From positions 34,285,001 to 34,349,000 of the forward strand of contig CM044877.1 of assembly GCA_024500155.1 (NCBI GenBank): a stretch of DNA of 64,000 nt. The letters run 5' to 3'. A program made the translations under genes and the position numbers. The notes beneath the pieces were generated by a model that was given only the letters and a program-made list of their open reading frames with translations, was not told the DNA's origin and made no database searches. This document shows, piece by piece, positions 21,704 through 33,112 of the stretch (the first letter of the stretch is position 1; each line of letters opens with the position of its first letter). The stretch is from Chenopodium formosanum. Lineage: Eukaryota > Streptophyta > Magnoliopsida > Caryophyllales > Amaranthaceae.

Positions 21704-23005
21704 TTACACATGATATTTTTTAAGTACATCAGCATTCCAGTGATTTTTCAACTCAGTTCCATCCAACTGCCGAAGCCGGTATGTTCCTGGCTGAAGCTCA
21801 TCATAGACTTCATAGGGTCCCTCCCAAGCAACTGAGAGCTTCCCATGAATTCGGTTTTTCTGCACTGCAGCAGCGTTCCGAAGGACGAGGTCCCCAATTT
21901 TGAAAGGTCTTGCCTGGACTCTTCGGTTGTAAAATTTGCTGATTCTCTGCTTGTATGCAGCCATTCTGACTCGGGCCGAGTCTCTTACTTCGTCAAGGAA
22001 ATCGAGGGATTCCTTCATAAGTTCCTCATTCTCGGCCGAGAAGTGGTGCACTCGTAGGCTTTCTGTACCGATCTCCACTGGGAGAACAGCTTCGGCGTCA
22101 TACACCAATTCAAAGGGTGAGTGGCCCATTGCCTCTTTTTCGGTTTTCCGAAGGGACCAGAGGGTTCCTGGGGGCTCCTCCAGCCACTTGGACTTTTGAT
22201 CCTCTACCCTCTTTTTAAGAGCATTCAGTATCTGCTTATTTGCAGCTTCGGCTTGTCCGTTACTTTGCGGGTGGCATACCTCTGAATATGCCAATTTGAT
22301 GCCGAACTGATCTGTATACCGCTTCAGCGGCAGATTATCGAACTGCCTTCCATGGTCAAAGACAAATACTTTCGGGATGCCGAAACGAGTGATGATATTC
22401 TGCTAGATAAACTTCCTGACAGTTTGCTCTGTAATGTTCGAGGCTGCTTCGGCCTCAATCCATTTACTGAAATAGTCAACACCGACTATCAGCCATTTTT
22501 TCTGGTGTACGGCATCCGGAAATGGGCCAAGGATATCCAACCCCCATTGAACAAATGGAAGCGGACTCAGCACAGGCTGAAGCTCCTAGGCTGGCTGATG
22601 GATGACTGGTGCGAATTTTTGGCATTTTTCGCATTTTCTCACCAGCTCTTTAGCGTCTGAGATCATGGTGGGCCAATAGTACCCTGCCCTTAATGCTTTG
22701 TGGACCAAAGTCCTCCCCCCAATGTGGTTCCCACAGATGCCGAGGTGGATTGCCCGAAGGATATAATCTGCATTCGTTGGTCCCACGCATTTCAGTAATG
22801 GGGCTGAGAAGGATTTTCTCAGCAGCTCCCCGTTGAAGATGATGAACCTTGAATCGGTTCGCTTCAACTTGGAGGCCAAGATTCTGTCTTCGGGAATTTC
22901 TCTCCGAAGCTTAAGAGCTAGGAAGGGGTCCATCCAGCTTGGTTCTTGGTCAACGCAGCACACTTCAGGTGCTTCGTCAACACTTCTTTCTCGGCGCACC
23001 TCCAT
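21704..23005 (-). pseudogene. Tat1 integrase
   Basis: Inserts element DNA into the chromosome. The N-terminal zinc-binding HHCC is visible as HLGICGNH followed by CEKCQ. The catalytic core includes VDYFSKWIEAEA (D) and CHPQSNGQAEAANK (E), and a C-terminal part ends in NHWNADVLKKYHV. A TAG at 22413-22415 interrupts the core in FI*QNI, where relatives have a Trp. On the element's coding strand this is a G-to-A change. Core segments lie in more than one frame near 22300-22590. Confidence 0.85.
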
Positions 23006-23014
23006 ATAAACAGA

Positions 23015-23579
23015 TCAGTTCAGCTCAGTGAGAGTTGAACTAGCAAGTTTGGAGAGTGCATCGGCTTGAGCATTCTGACCCCTTGGGATCAGCTGAACTT
23101 CAAAAGATCTGATCTTGGCAATAACTGATATGATCTTGGCAAGGTATGATATGATTGAGGGCTCTTTAGCCTCATAACTGCCACCAATCTGATATGCAAC
23201 TAGTTGAGAGTCTGTCTTCAGACAAACGTGTTCGGCTTCCAACAAGATGCACAATTCTAGGCCGGCAATGACCGCCTCATATTCTGCTTCGTTATTCGAA
23301 GGACTTGCCTTCAGGAGAGGTTATGACCACCCCTGCCCCCGAACCATTCACGGTGGAGTATCCATCCGTGAACATAGTCCAGGTTTTCTTTTCATCGTTT
23401 AGCGTCTCCTGGTACGAGCATTCGGCCAGGAAGTCCGCCAGAGCTTGAGCCTTTATGGTTGCTCTCCGCTGGTAGCTGATGCTGAACTCTGTGAGCTCAA
23501 AAGCCCATTTGGCCAGCCTACCAGATTTTTCAACTTTGCCGAGAACCTTTTCCAGTGGCTGATCAGTCAGAACCACTAT
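23015..23579 (-). pseudogene. Tat1 RNase H domains (second, Tat-specific copy)
   Basis: After the RT-linked RNase H tail (YQRRATIKAQALADFLAE) comes a second RNase H: FTDGYSTVNGSGAGVV (first acid), TDSQLVAYQI (third acid) and ADALSKLAS. The frame breaks at about 23254-23292 with loss of continuity around the second acid. A duplicated RNase H directly before integrase is diagnostic of the Tat lineage. Confidence 0.8.
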
Positions 23580-24835
23580 CTAATGACAATCAAAATAGGG
23601 TCTTAACTTCCGAGCAGCTACCACCACTGCATAAGCAACTTTTTCGAATAAGGGGTAGCAGGTCTCGGCATCCGTCAGAGTGTGACTGACGAAGTAGATC
23701 GGTTGCTGAATTTTATTTTCTTCCCTCGGCAGCACTGCACTGATGGTGGCCGGACTAACAGCCACGTACAAGTACAAAGACTCTCCTTCTACTGGGCTAG
23801 CCAATGTTGGAAGTTGAGCAAGGTGCTCCCAAAGCTGCTTGAAGGCTTCTCTTTGCTCGTCCTCCCAAACGAGCTCTTTTGTTTTCGAGAGTTTCAGGGC
23901 TTTGAAGAAAGGTAACCCCTTATCCGAGGCTCTAAAGATGAACCTCGAGAGGGCCGCCATTCTTCCGGTGAGCCGCTGAACGTCCCTCTTTGTTTTCGGC
24001 TCGGGAAGATCGAGCGCTGCTTGCACCTTGGCGGGATTGGCATCAATCCCTCTTTTGCTGACCATGAAGCTAAGGAATTTCCTTGACTTCACGCCGAAGA
24101 CACACTTCTTCGGATTCAGCTTCATTTGGTGCTTTCTTAGGGTGGCGAAAGTTTCTGCCAGGTCCTTAACATGGTCTTCATCTTTTTTGCTTTTGACGAT
24201 TGAATCGTCAACGTAGACTTTCATGTTTCGGCCCTTTTGCTCGGCAAAAACTTGATCCACCAATCTTTGGAATGTTTCCCCCGTATTTTTCAATCCGAAG
24301 GGCATCATTTTGTAGTTGTACACCCCGGTGTTCGTGACGAATGCCGTCTTTGCTCGGTCGTCGGGGTGCATGAAGATCTGATGATACCCAGAAAAAGCGT
24401 CCATGAAAGTAAGCAAGGCGTGGCCACTTGTCGAGTCGACTAGCTATTCGATCCTCGGCAAGGGATAAAAATCCTTCGGACATGCCTTATTTAGGTCCGT
24501 GAAGTCAACGCACATTCTCCAGGTGCCATTTGCCTTCTGAACCATCACAACATTAGCCAGCCATTCTGGATACTGACAGGGTTCGATGAAGCCTGCATCC
24601 AACAACTTTTTGACCTCGGCTGCGATGTCTCGGTTCTTATTTGTGGAGTAATTCCGCTTTTTTTAATTGACTGGTTGACACGTTGGGTCGACATTAAGCT
24701 TATGGGAGATGAGGTTTGGACTTATCCCGGGCATGTCAGCTGCCGAGAAAGCAAACACATCTCGGTTTTCCCGAAGGAGTTGGATGAGTTCAACGCGGAC
24801 TTTCGGATCAAGATCTAGCCCGATTGTAACGCATT
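23580..24835 (-). pseudogene. Tat1 reverse transcriptase
   Basis: Copies element RNA into DNA. Motifs in order: RMCVDFTDLNKACPKDFYP, LTFMDAFSGYHQI, MMPFGLKNTGETFQ and the catalytic MKVYVDDSIVKS, then the connection domain. A TAG at 24444-24446 replaces the usual Gln in IEQLVD, and a TAA lies in VN*KKRN near 24663. Both acidic centres remain readable. Confidence 0.88.
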
Positions 24836-25792
24836 TATGCGTCTCCTTCGGTCAACTCGACCATTTTGGTCAGCTGGTCCAGCTCCATTGCTGTGGGGCC
24901 GGACTCTTCGTTTTCTGGCCTGTTGTCTATATCGGCAGGGGTTCCAGATTTTTTCTTTTTTGGCTGGCTCTCTGAGTCCTTCGACTCAGATGATGAGCTG
25001 GCCTTTTCTTTGGCCAGGTCTCCTTGAGCCGAAGCACTTAGGCCTTTCGACTTCTTCGCGCTTGGATGCCTATCCTTCTCCTCCTCATCCTCGTCGTCCT
25101 CTTTTGTACAACTAGTGGATGGCTTGAGGTAGTTGCACCTTCGGGCCTCCTTTTGGTTGCCCTCAATCCTTTCGGGGTAGCCGGCATCCGAGACATAGAT
25201 CATCAGCTGATGGTATGTCGAGACTACCCCTTGGATCTCGTGAATAATGGGTCTCCCCATGATCACGTTGTACACGAAAGGAGCATCAATGACCAAGAAT
25301 TCGGTCATGACGTTCCTTGCTGCCTCATCACAGCCGATGGTGACAGGAAGAGTTACCTTCCCATCTGGATAAGTTGAAGCCCCGTTAAATCCGGATACTG
25401 GGTAGGGTACCGGCGTGAGGTGCTTGGGATTCAGCTTAATTTGATTGTAGGCCTTTTGGAACAAAATGTTTGCTCCGCTGCCGCCATCAACAAGAACCTT
25501 GCTGACGTCGTGGTTGGCCACCGTGGCGATAATCACCAACGGATCCTCGTGAGGGTACGTCCCCCCCCCCCCCCCCCCCCCCGACAGTCGGCGGCTGTGA
25601 ACGTCATGTTTGGCACCGGCGACTGGGGAGGCTGAATGCTGGCATTGTGCACTTGATGGGTTAAAGCCCTAAGGTGACGCTTGTGTTCCCTCCGAGAACA
25701 TACTCCTCCCGAGATAACGTTAATTGGAGGAAATTTTCCCTCCGCATTTTGTTGTTCTTTCGGGGGAAGTCAAGTTCTTGCCGAGAGTCCTT
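24835..25792 (-). pseudogene. Tat1 aspartic protease region
   Basis: VSKVLVDGGSGANILFQKA is the retropepsin active-site region in the form usual for Tat (D-G/N-G-S). The upstream linker keeps INVISGG, a signature found between gag and protease in this lineage. A run of 22 C bases (25561-25582) interrupts the frame just upstream of the protease. The downstream part is charged and leads into RT. Confidence 0.75.
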
Positions 25793-27528
25793 TTAGGAAT
25801 TCTCAGCCTCTTTTTTCTCGCGGTGATCCGCGATGTACTTTTTCAAGTATCCCTTCCGAACCATATCTTCGATTTGGTCCTTCAGCTGGATACACTCTTC
25901 AGTGTTGTGTCCCGGTGATTCATGGAACTCACACCACTGATTTTTATTTTTAAGCTGATACCACCTAGGGAGTGGTCTCGGCTTCCTATAACTCTGCGCT
26001 TCCTTCGTCACGCTGTAGATCTTAGCGCGCGAAAGGGCTAGCGGAGTATAAGATTCATATCTGCCTGTGAAAGGGGCAGATTTTTCCTTCTTCGGCTCGT
26101 TGGCCAAAGATTGCTCCGAGGCTTTCGCCTTTCCTTTCGTCCTCTGGCCTTGGCCTTCGGACGTTTGTTTTTGCTTCCCGCTCCCGGATTGGGGTTGGGA
26201 TTTTGTCTTGTTCCACTCTTCGGCTCGGATGAATTTATCCGAGGCGTTCAGAGCCTCCTCTAGGGTCTGCGGGGTATGCATGACCATGAAGTCTAGGAAC
26301 TTTCCAGACTGAAGGCCATTCTGCATTGCAAAACGGCCAGTCCCTGGTCCAGCTGAGAAACACTGGGTGACTCGTTGCTGAAACGAGTCAGGTAGTCTCG
26401 GAGACTCTCGGTCTCCCCTTGCTGCAAGCCCATGAGCTCTGCGGTGGTCTTCTCTCGGCGGTTTGCCGTGGAGAATTTGCTCTTGAACTTGGTGGACAGG
26501 TCGTCCCACCCCGTTATAGAGCCTTCCTTTACTCCCTTGGAGATCCACGCTTGCGCGACCCCTTTGAGAGTGGTGGGAAAATATTTGCGCCAGGTCGCTT
26601 CGGACCTTAGGCAAAGATGCATGTGCCCCTCGTAAGAGGCAATATGGTCCTTCGAATCCAAAGTCCCATCATATGTAATGTGCGACGGTATTTTAACCGT
26701 AGGCATATGCTCTTCCAGAATCCATTGTTCGAATGGGGAACTGGTAGGTAGCATCACGGCCTTGCCTTTGTTCCTGGCCGAAGGGACAGCACTCCGCCCT
26801 CTTAGAGAGGTAGGAGTGGTTTTCGTCCCTGGATGGGAAGTTCGGGCCTCGGCTACAGGAAATGAGAGGCGACTATGCACACACGGTTCTTTGCCGCCAA
26901 GTTGGTCGAGAACGCTTTGGCGAACAGTCTCAGGTCGCTCTCGGTGAGCCGTTTCCGGCCGAGAGGCTGAATTGCTGCTCTTGTGAGTTTCTGACCGAGA
27001 GGTAGAGGATCCTTTGAAAAATTGAGGGTTCTTTCTCCTCTCCCTTTCGGTCCTCCAGGTATCCTCTTCCCTCCCTTCCAGCTCCTTGAAGGAGGGAGGT
27101 TTCCCCCCTTCATGGTCGAGCTTCCTCCGCTGATGCCTGGTATGCGGAGGAGTTCGATCACGAGGTGGAGGCATATTTCGTGCCCTCATTGCCTCCATGA
27201 GCACCGCCAGCGCTCTTGCCACTTCTTCCGAGCTGGGCCCCGTTTCAGGGGTCCTCGGATGAGTGTGAGAGTGAGAGCGGATGGTCAATGGTTGGCTTTG
27301 GGGCACTAATTGAGTCCTATGCTCGGACTGACTTATGTTGGACCAAGGGGGACTCGGTCTATGATGAGAGTTGTGAATTACGGGAGAAAGGGAATCCTCC
27401 CGGTATGATCCTCCCCCTGAACTGGCACCCTTAGAGGAGTTCCGGTCCGGCGAAGGTGATGATGTGGGAGTTTTAGGCCTTTCGCCCGCTCCTTGACTTA
27501 GTCTCTTGTTCTTGCGGTTCTTAGCCAT
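25793..27528 (-). pseudogene. Tat1 gag
   Basis: Structural protein of the particle. The start is basic (MAKNRKNKRLSQG). A retrotransposon-gag domain is readable at TYDGTLDSKDHIASYE and FPTTLKGVAQAWISKG to LRDYLTRFSNE. A frameshift between about 26293 and 26614 moves the rest to another frame. A zinc-knuckle-like CEFHESPGHNTEEC near the C-terminus follows. Confidence 0.85.
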
Positions 27529-27583
27529 TGCTAATAAGATTTTTGCAAGACGATTTTGATTGGCTTAAAATTTTTTTGAAAGT

Positions 27584-27603
27584 CTTCCCCATAGACGGCA
27601 CTA
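27584..27603 (-). other. degraded Tat1 primer-binding site
   Basis: On the minus strand tagtgccgtctatggggaag lies next to the 5' LTR. It matches TGGCGCCGTCTGTGGGGA of the other elements except for three bases. Confidence 0.65.
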
Positions 27604-27606
27604 AAT

Positions 27607-28037
27607 TGTTTCGGGTGAAAACAATAGGACCTAGCCGAAAGTCCAATGAAGTGGATGAAGACTAATCTGGTCCAAATGATGCTGGGCCGAAGGTTTCCTG
27701 CATAGCAAATACACGTAAACTGGCCTCGGGGGTGGATCCGAGGAAGACCCCTCCGATGCTGAAGTCAAACAGTGTTTAGAGAGAGAGAAAGCTATGCAAG
27801 AGAATTAATGCTTGAGGCTTTTCTGTCAATTGATGATAAATGACTCAATTGAAGGCTTTTATACCTTAGCATGACAAAGGATGGAAGATGATTGGGCCGG
27901 ACTCAGTCATGGGCCGACCATGACAATTTGGGCCACTTGACTTATGCTGACTTGGCTTAATTGGAGGCTTGGGCCTTGACCTTGGAATATTGGGTCATTT
28001 AATGACTAGGCCCAATTATCTTAATTGGACCCAAACA
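27607..28037 (-). repeat. 5' LTR of Tat1
   Basis: Right-hand LTR, 431 bp. A minus-strand TATA-like tataaaag lies at 27863-27856. Confidence 0.92.
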
Positions 28038-28042
28038 GTTGC

Positions 28043-28960
28043 TATTGACTATTGTTCTTGCTGAGCGGATGATGTATGCTTAATTAGTAAAGGTTATATA
28101 GGGAAAGATCACAATGGTAATATGATTTACATTTTCTTTGTCTATTGGTGTGGTTCTATTGTATTAAAAAACTAGTGTTTGTGTTGCCTTATATTACTCG
28201 GACTCTTCATTTTACCTCAAGTACTCCTGTTGGACCCTCGATACTCGAACATGAGTATGATACTTGGACACTTCATTTTAGTTTAATTCAAAGTAGTAGA
28301 ATATTTTCACAAAATAGCCGAGTCAGACACTTGGACACGTACTCATGTTGGTCATAGATACTCGAATTCGAGTACCATAGAAGGAACTAGCATTCGAGTA
28401 TAATGTGCATTTCATCTATTGTACTCTACTTTGTTCGATGGAAAATAACCAAGGTTTAAGCCAGCATTGTTTCCATCAGTATGATTTTTAGAACAATTTG
28501 TTGTGAGAATTTTTTTTTCATTAAAGCATAAGGCTACATAAAAGATAAAACAATAATTTTATAACAATTAACAAAGTGTATCATGCACATAGGTAGTAAT
28601 AGTTTATACCTATGTGCATGATACACTTCCTCAGCCCAAGCGCAAGATTGAGCAAGTAAAGACAAAAAGTGGATCTTGTATTTGACAAAAAAGTGGACGA
28701 ATTTTACATTGCAATGGTAACTTAGCTAACATGCAAGACATGTGAATTCATTGCAATGCAATGGTTAATTGAAGTTGCTTCATGACACTTAGCTTGTAAT
28801 GATATTATTGCATTTGAATTTTTTTGCTTCAATTTTTTATAACAGCTATAATATGTAAACAGTAACTTATTTGGGAAAACTAAAAACACCAACGGTCATG
28901 AAATTTTTTTCTCTATAAAATGATATAATTTGTCCATATTTTCACAAACTTTCATTTTCA
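28043..28960. other. spacer between Tat1 and the Harbinger element
   Basis: No gene. Between 28195 and 28370 variants of gatactcgaa...gagta and acttggacac occur two to three times in both directions, a degraded inverted structure. A separate near-perfect hairpin lies at 28574-28628. The Harbinger left terminal repeat should lie in or near this stretch but was not identified. Confidence 0.5.
28574..28628. repeat. perfect 22-bp inverted repeat with 11-base loop
   Basis: Arms 28574-28595 and 28607-28628 are exact reverse complements (centre agtgtatcatgcacatagg), loop 28596-28606. It is isolated, with no obvious target duplication. It could be a tiny foldback element or leftover transposon ends. 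Confidence 0.9.
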
Positions 28961-29096
28961 GTTAGAAATTACTCTCCATATGTCCAATTCATATTTTCAG
29001 TTCCATATCTCCAAGTCATTTTTTCTCCATAACACTTTTACTGCTAATTTCTTTTTTTGACCAACATATCACTTTTAATTTCAAATACCTTTCAAT

Positions 29097-32000
29097 ATGG
29101 ATCATAATAATTCAAATTACGGTAATAGTATGAATTTTCCTAATAATCCAAACTATCAATATAATCAAAATAATCCTCCTTTTGACCCAAATTTATAGAG
29201 TAATCCTCATTTTCAAGCTGCTTTGCAATGGTTTAATAGTCAATCAATACCAATAAATGTCAATAATATTCCACAATGTCAACCTTCTTTCCCTTTTCCT
29301 CAAAGTTGCTTGTCGTCTTAGCAATCTCTTGATAATTGTATGGAATATTTCAAGCATTACCCCTAGCTTGAACTCCACTATGATCATACACTATAGTACG
29401 GTGGCGTTCAAAGGGAAAGAAGATATAGCAAAAGAGTCGCCAACAAGTTTTAGGAACTTGTAAACCGTTCACAGGGTGAAGGTTACACCCCTTAACGATC
29501 CAGGAGATCGTCAACTCCAATAGGTATGGAACCATGACTGGTAGTTCGGGGATGAAGGTACAAATCCAACCTAAAAGAGATTGAACCTGCCCTAATAATA
29601 GACCTCTACTTTATTCTGATCGTATTCATGTGCGCTTTCTAACTAACATGCAATCAATATGTTTAACCCTAAACCTGTTTATCTATGTTGGTTGAATATT
29701 AATGCACAAACAAAACTATTATTGCCGATCACTTGAATTATAATCATATTAACCCTAAACAAGATTATTAATTATCTTATTAAGCGTGATTACAAGTACC
29801 AATTCCCTTTAAACATGCATAAAAGGTGTGATCAAGCAATAACAATAAATAAGCATCAAGAAACATAATAATAATAATCATAAATATCATAATTATTATA
29901 ATAATTATAAAAATAATCATGTTAAAGCATAATAATAGCAAGATCCTAGGCATGATACTAACAAGATTAATAACAAACCCTAGCATGTCACTAAACAATA
30001 AAGATCAAATATTTAGCCCTAACATGATACTAACATGAATATTAGGAAAGAAAATAGAAAGCATCATAGAAATCATAATTGACATTATATTCTTTACCCT
30101 AAACATGATACTAGGAACATATTGTTGTCACCCGAAACATCAAATTAAGAAAAACATCCTAACATGATACTAGGAATCAAAATAACAACCTAGACATGAT
30201 TTCTATATCATAACAACAATAAAAACCATTAAAGCACTTACTTGGATGCCTTGTATATCTTTCTAATAACAAAATACTCGCGTTAGTAACTTCAAGGAAA
30301 ATATAAAACAAAATAATTAAATTAAATAATTGAAATAAAGATTTGGGACCAAACCCTCGGAAATTAAAATCTTTCACGTCTAGGGCGAAGGCAACTACGA
30401 ACAATGCTAGGTATGTCTAGTGCTAATGTAGAGGAATTGTGTTTGTATAAGGTTAGGCTTAGAAAGAGAGAGAGAATCAAGAAATTCTTGATGAGAGTTG
30501 GTGAGAAGAAAGAATTAGAAAGAATAAGAATTGAAGAGAATTGATGATTTAAAACAGAGTTTTTAGGAGGCTATTTATAGAGAATATCAGCCAAAAAGAT
30601 AGAAAATTGAACCAGAGTTTCAAAGAGAATAAAACTCGATTAGCGTCAAACGTTGGTCATTAGCGTCAGACGCTAAAGGTTAGCGCCAGGCGCTAATGCT
30701 TAGCGTAGGCGCTAATAATAAGTTTCAAGCGTTTTTGCTTTTATCATATCTTTTGATCCGGAAGTTCAAATAAGGAATATAATATGTCGTTGGAAAGATC
30801 TTGAAGTCTATTTTCCAACCCAATTAGAATCAGATTAAAATATTATGTAGATTAAAAGATATGGACTAAATAGTGGAAGGGTGTCAGTTTTGGATAGAGT
30901 TTCATATCTAATTCATATTTTTTTCGTTATAGCTCGGATTTAATATTATAATATATCATTGGAAAGATAATTTCAAGATCTATCCACTTCGTACAAAACA
31001 AGGATTCTTAAAAGGAGTAGTTTTATTCAATTTCAAACTCGTTAAAACATAATTATCAGTCCTAACTCCATTAGGATTTAAAAGAATCTTCTATAGTATT
31101 CTAGAAGACTATAATCAATCCTAATATCTTTAAGAATGATAATTAATAATAGGCCTTCCTCTAGATCATTGGGCCGCATATAAAAACCAAATCGGGCCCA
31201 GTTTAGTATTTTGGCCATAACTTCCTCATTACTCATCAGAATTGGGCTTATAATATATCGTTGGAAAGTTCTTTTCAAGCCCCATCCAACTACACCATTA
31301 TTGGACCCTTATCATGGACCAAACTAAACTGGAATGCTCGTTTTTCATAAATAAGGTAAGAAAAGAAATATTTTCAAAAACAGAAAGAAGAGATATTTTA
31401 ATAAAAACATCCTCATCAGTAGACTTTTCACACTTTTGCTTTTTCGATAATCAAATGACATGAAAGGTATTCATCGCTGGGTTTGGTTTTGGGGAGACAC
31501 ATTTGGGTGTCTACAGTAATATACCGGGTTTTCCCATTTCTGAACGTTTACTCGGAACATGGATCAATCACCGGGAGTTTTTGGTGGTAGCAATGCAACT
31601 CCAATAGAGGAGAGTGGTGATGAACATGTGGAACAATTAGTGGGGGCGTAACATTTAGAAGACATTAACGATGTTGATGTCGAAATTGTTTCTGAACAAA
31701 ATGCCAATACCACAGGGCAAAAGAAAAATCAATCATGGAGCAGACAAAGTACTTGTATCGGCCTACATAAGCGCAGGGGGTGACGTAGTGAAAGTAACCA
31801 AGACAAAGAGAAGTGGGTTATGGGTTGACATCTATAACCATTACGAACGTTTTAGAATAGAAAACCCCGATGAAATAAAGGTAAGAAACATTAAATCTAT
31901 GCAAAATTGATGGGATAATATCAATTTACTTTGTAGTAAATGGGTAGATGCATATGGGTATCATTATTAAACCAAGGGTAGTGGTGAGTCCGAGCAAAAT

Positions 32001-32543
32001 TTGGAGAAATTTTCTCACAAAGATTATTGCGCAACTAACAATAAAATGTTTTGTTTATTGTACTGTTTTGAGGAATTGAGAAAATATCCGAAATGGGATC
32101 CATCTTTGGCCAAAGATCAATAAAATATGTTACCCGGTGGCCAACAAACGTTAACTGAAAGCGGGGGAAGCGGTAAAAGATCACAACCTGATTCACCATC
32201 CGATATTGGAGGAAGAGGTAAAAGACATGTTGGCATAAAATAAACAAAGATGAAAGGTAAAGCATCTACTACTTCATCTTCAAGTAAAAATCTTGAAGGG
32301 TTAAACACAAATTTTAACGAAGTTGGTGATAAGTTGAATGATTTGGGTGGGCGACTTCTAGATCAGTTGAAGGAAAGAGATAAACTTTAAAAAGCATAAG
32401 TTGAAGAAAAGAAAAAGCAAAAGGACAAGGCCATGAAGTTTAAAATGTTTGAAAGGTTAATGTAGAATCCCGTTCTTGATGAAGTTGAATTAGAAATGTA
32501 TAAGAAACTTAGAAATGAATTCAGTAGTAGATTTTTGATTTGA
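29097..32543 (+). pseudogene. PIF/Harbinger accessory protein (ORF1, Myb/trihelix, NAM-like), split by a solo LTR
   Basis: ORF1 proteins of PIF/Harbinger elements bind DNA and assist the transposase. The N-terminal low-complexity part is at 29097-29336 (MDHNNSNYGNSMNFPNN). After the solo LTR (29337-31515) the gene resumes at about 31521. The trihelix-type domain reads DKVLVSAYISAGGDVV, GLWVDIYNHYERFR, then NINLLCSKWVDAYGYHY and FEELRKYPKWDPSLAK. A charged helical tail ends about 32541. Many in-frame stops and frame changes show an old, dead copy. Confidence 0.75.
29332..31520 (-). mobile_element. 2179-bp solo LTR of the Tat2 family inside Harbinger ORF1
   Basis: The LTR spans 29337-31515. 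Read on the minus strand it starts TGTAGACACCC and ends TTCCATACA. Flanks ataat (29332-29336) and gtaat (31516-31520) are a 5-bp duplication with one mismatch. It is homologous over its length to the LTR at 42963-44849, including the shared passage around agcttgaac...catacac and a cluster of tagcgccaggcgcta palindromes. No internal sequence remains, so it arose by LTR-LTR recombination after insertion. It contains no gene. Confidence 0.85.
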
Positions 32544-32749
32544 TTTAATTTACCTGATTATACCGAGTAATCATGATTTGTTATTACGATAATGAGTTGT
32601 ATGTTTTATTATTATTGTAACTTTGCAGAATTATTGTTAATGTACCTTTTTAATTTGAATGTAATTTCTATGTATTAATATGAACTTTATGTTTACTAAA
32701 TTGAGTTCAAATCTGTTAATGTTACTTTATATTATTGTGATAATGTATA

Positions 32750-33112
32750 AGATTGCTACCCATAACATTTCATCTAACCAAAATCTTATCTTCTGACATC
32801 TTTTATTTTATAACCACATATCATTATCTGAAATCTTATCTTCTAACTGACCTTATCGTTTTTTTGTCTAGACAATTTATCAGTTTGCTTCCATGATATT
32901 TCATCTAACCAAAATCTTATCTTCTAACATCATTTGTTTTATGACCACATATCATTATCTGAAATCTTATCTTCTGACTAACCTTATCGTTTTTTTGTCT
33001 AGACAATTATCAAATTGCTCCCATGACATTTCATATAAACAAAATCTTATCTTCTGACATCCTTTGTTTTATGACCAAATATCCTTATCTGAAATCTTAT
33101 TTTCTGACTAAC
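32750..33112 (+). repeat. about 122-bp tandem repeat in the Harbinger spacer
   Basis: About three copies of a unit holding catttcatctaaccaaaat, then ttatcttctgacatc, then ccttatcgtttttttgtc. A further degraded copy continues at 44855-45000, on the other side of the Tat2 insertion, which shows the array was continuous before that insertion. Confidence 0.8.

Larger units (their letters stand above)
16443..28037 (-). mobile_element. Ty3/gypsy Tat-lineage retrotransposon with an opposite-strand gene (element Tat1)
   Basis: The element is 11,595 bp long, with two 431-bp LTRs (16443-16873 and 27607-28037), both tgtttcggg...acccaaaca. Minus-strand order is 5' LTR, degraded primer site, gag, protease, RT, RNase H, a second RNase H and integrase, then a long spacer holding a spliced gene in the opposite sense, then 3' LTR. 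The extra RNase H before integrase is a Tat hallmark, and an antisense extra gene is known in several Tat groups. LTRs differ at about 17 of 431 positions by eye (about 4%). Stops and frameshifts interrupt every gene, so it is dead as a protein source. It lies in the 3' flank of GHR copy 1. Confidence 0.93.

Noticed and set aside
29780..29998. 72-codon hydrophobic minus-strand frame
   Set aside because: It translates an AT-rich aataat repeat inside a solo LTR; apparent membrane segments follow from Ile/Leu-rich codons.
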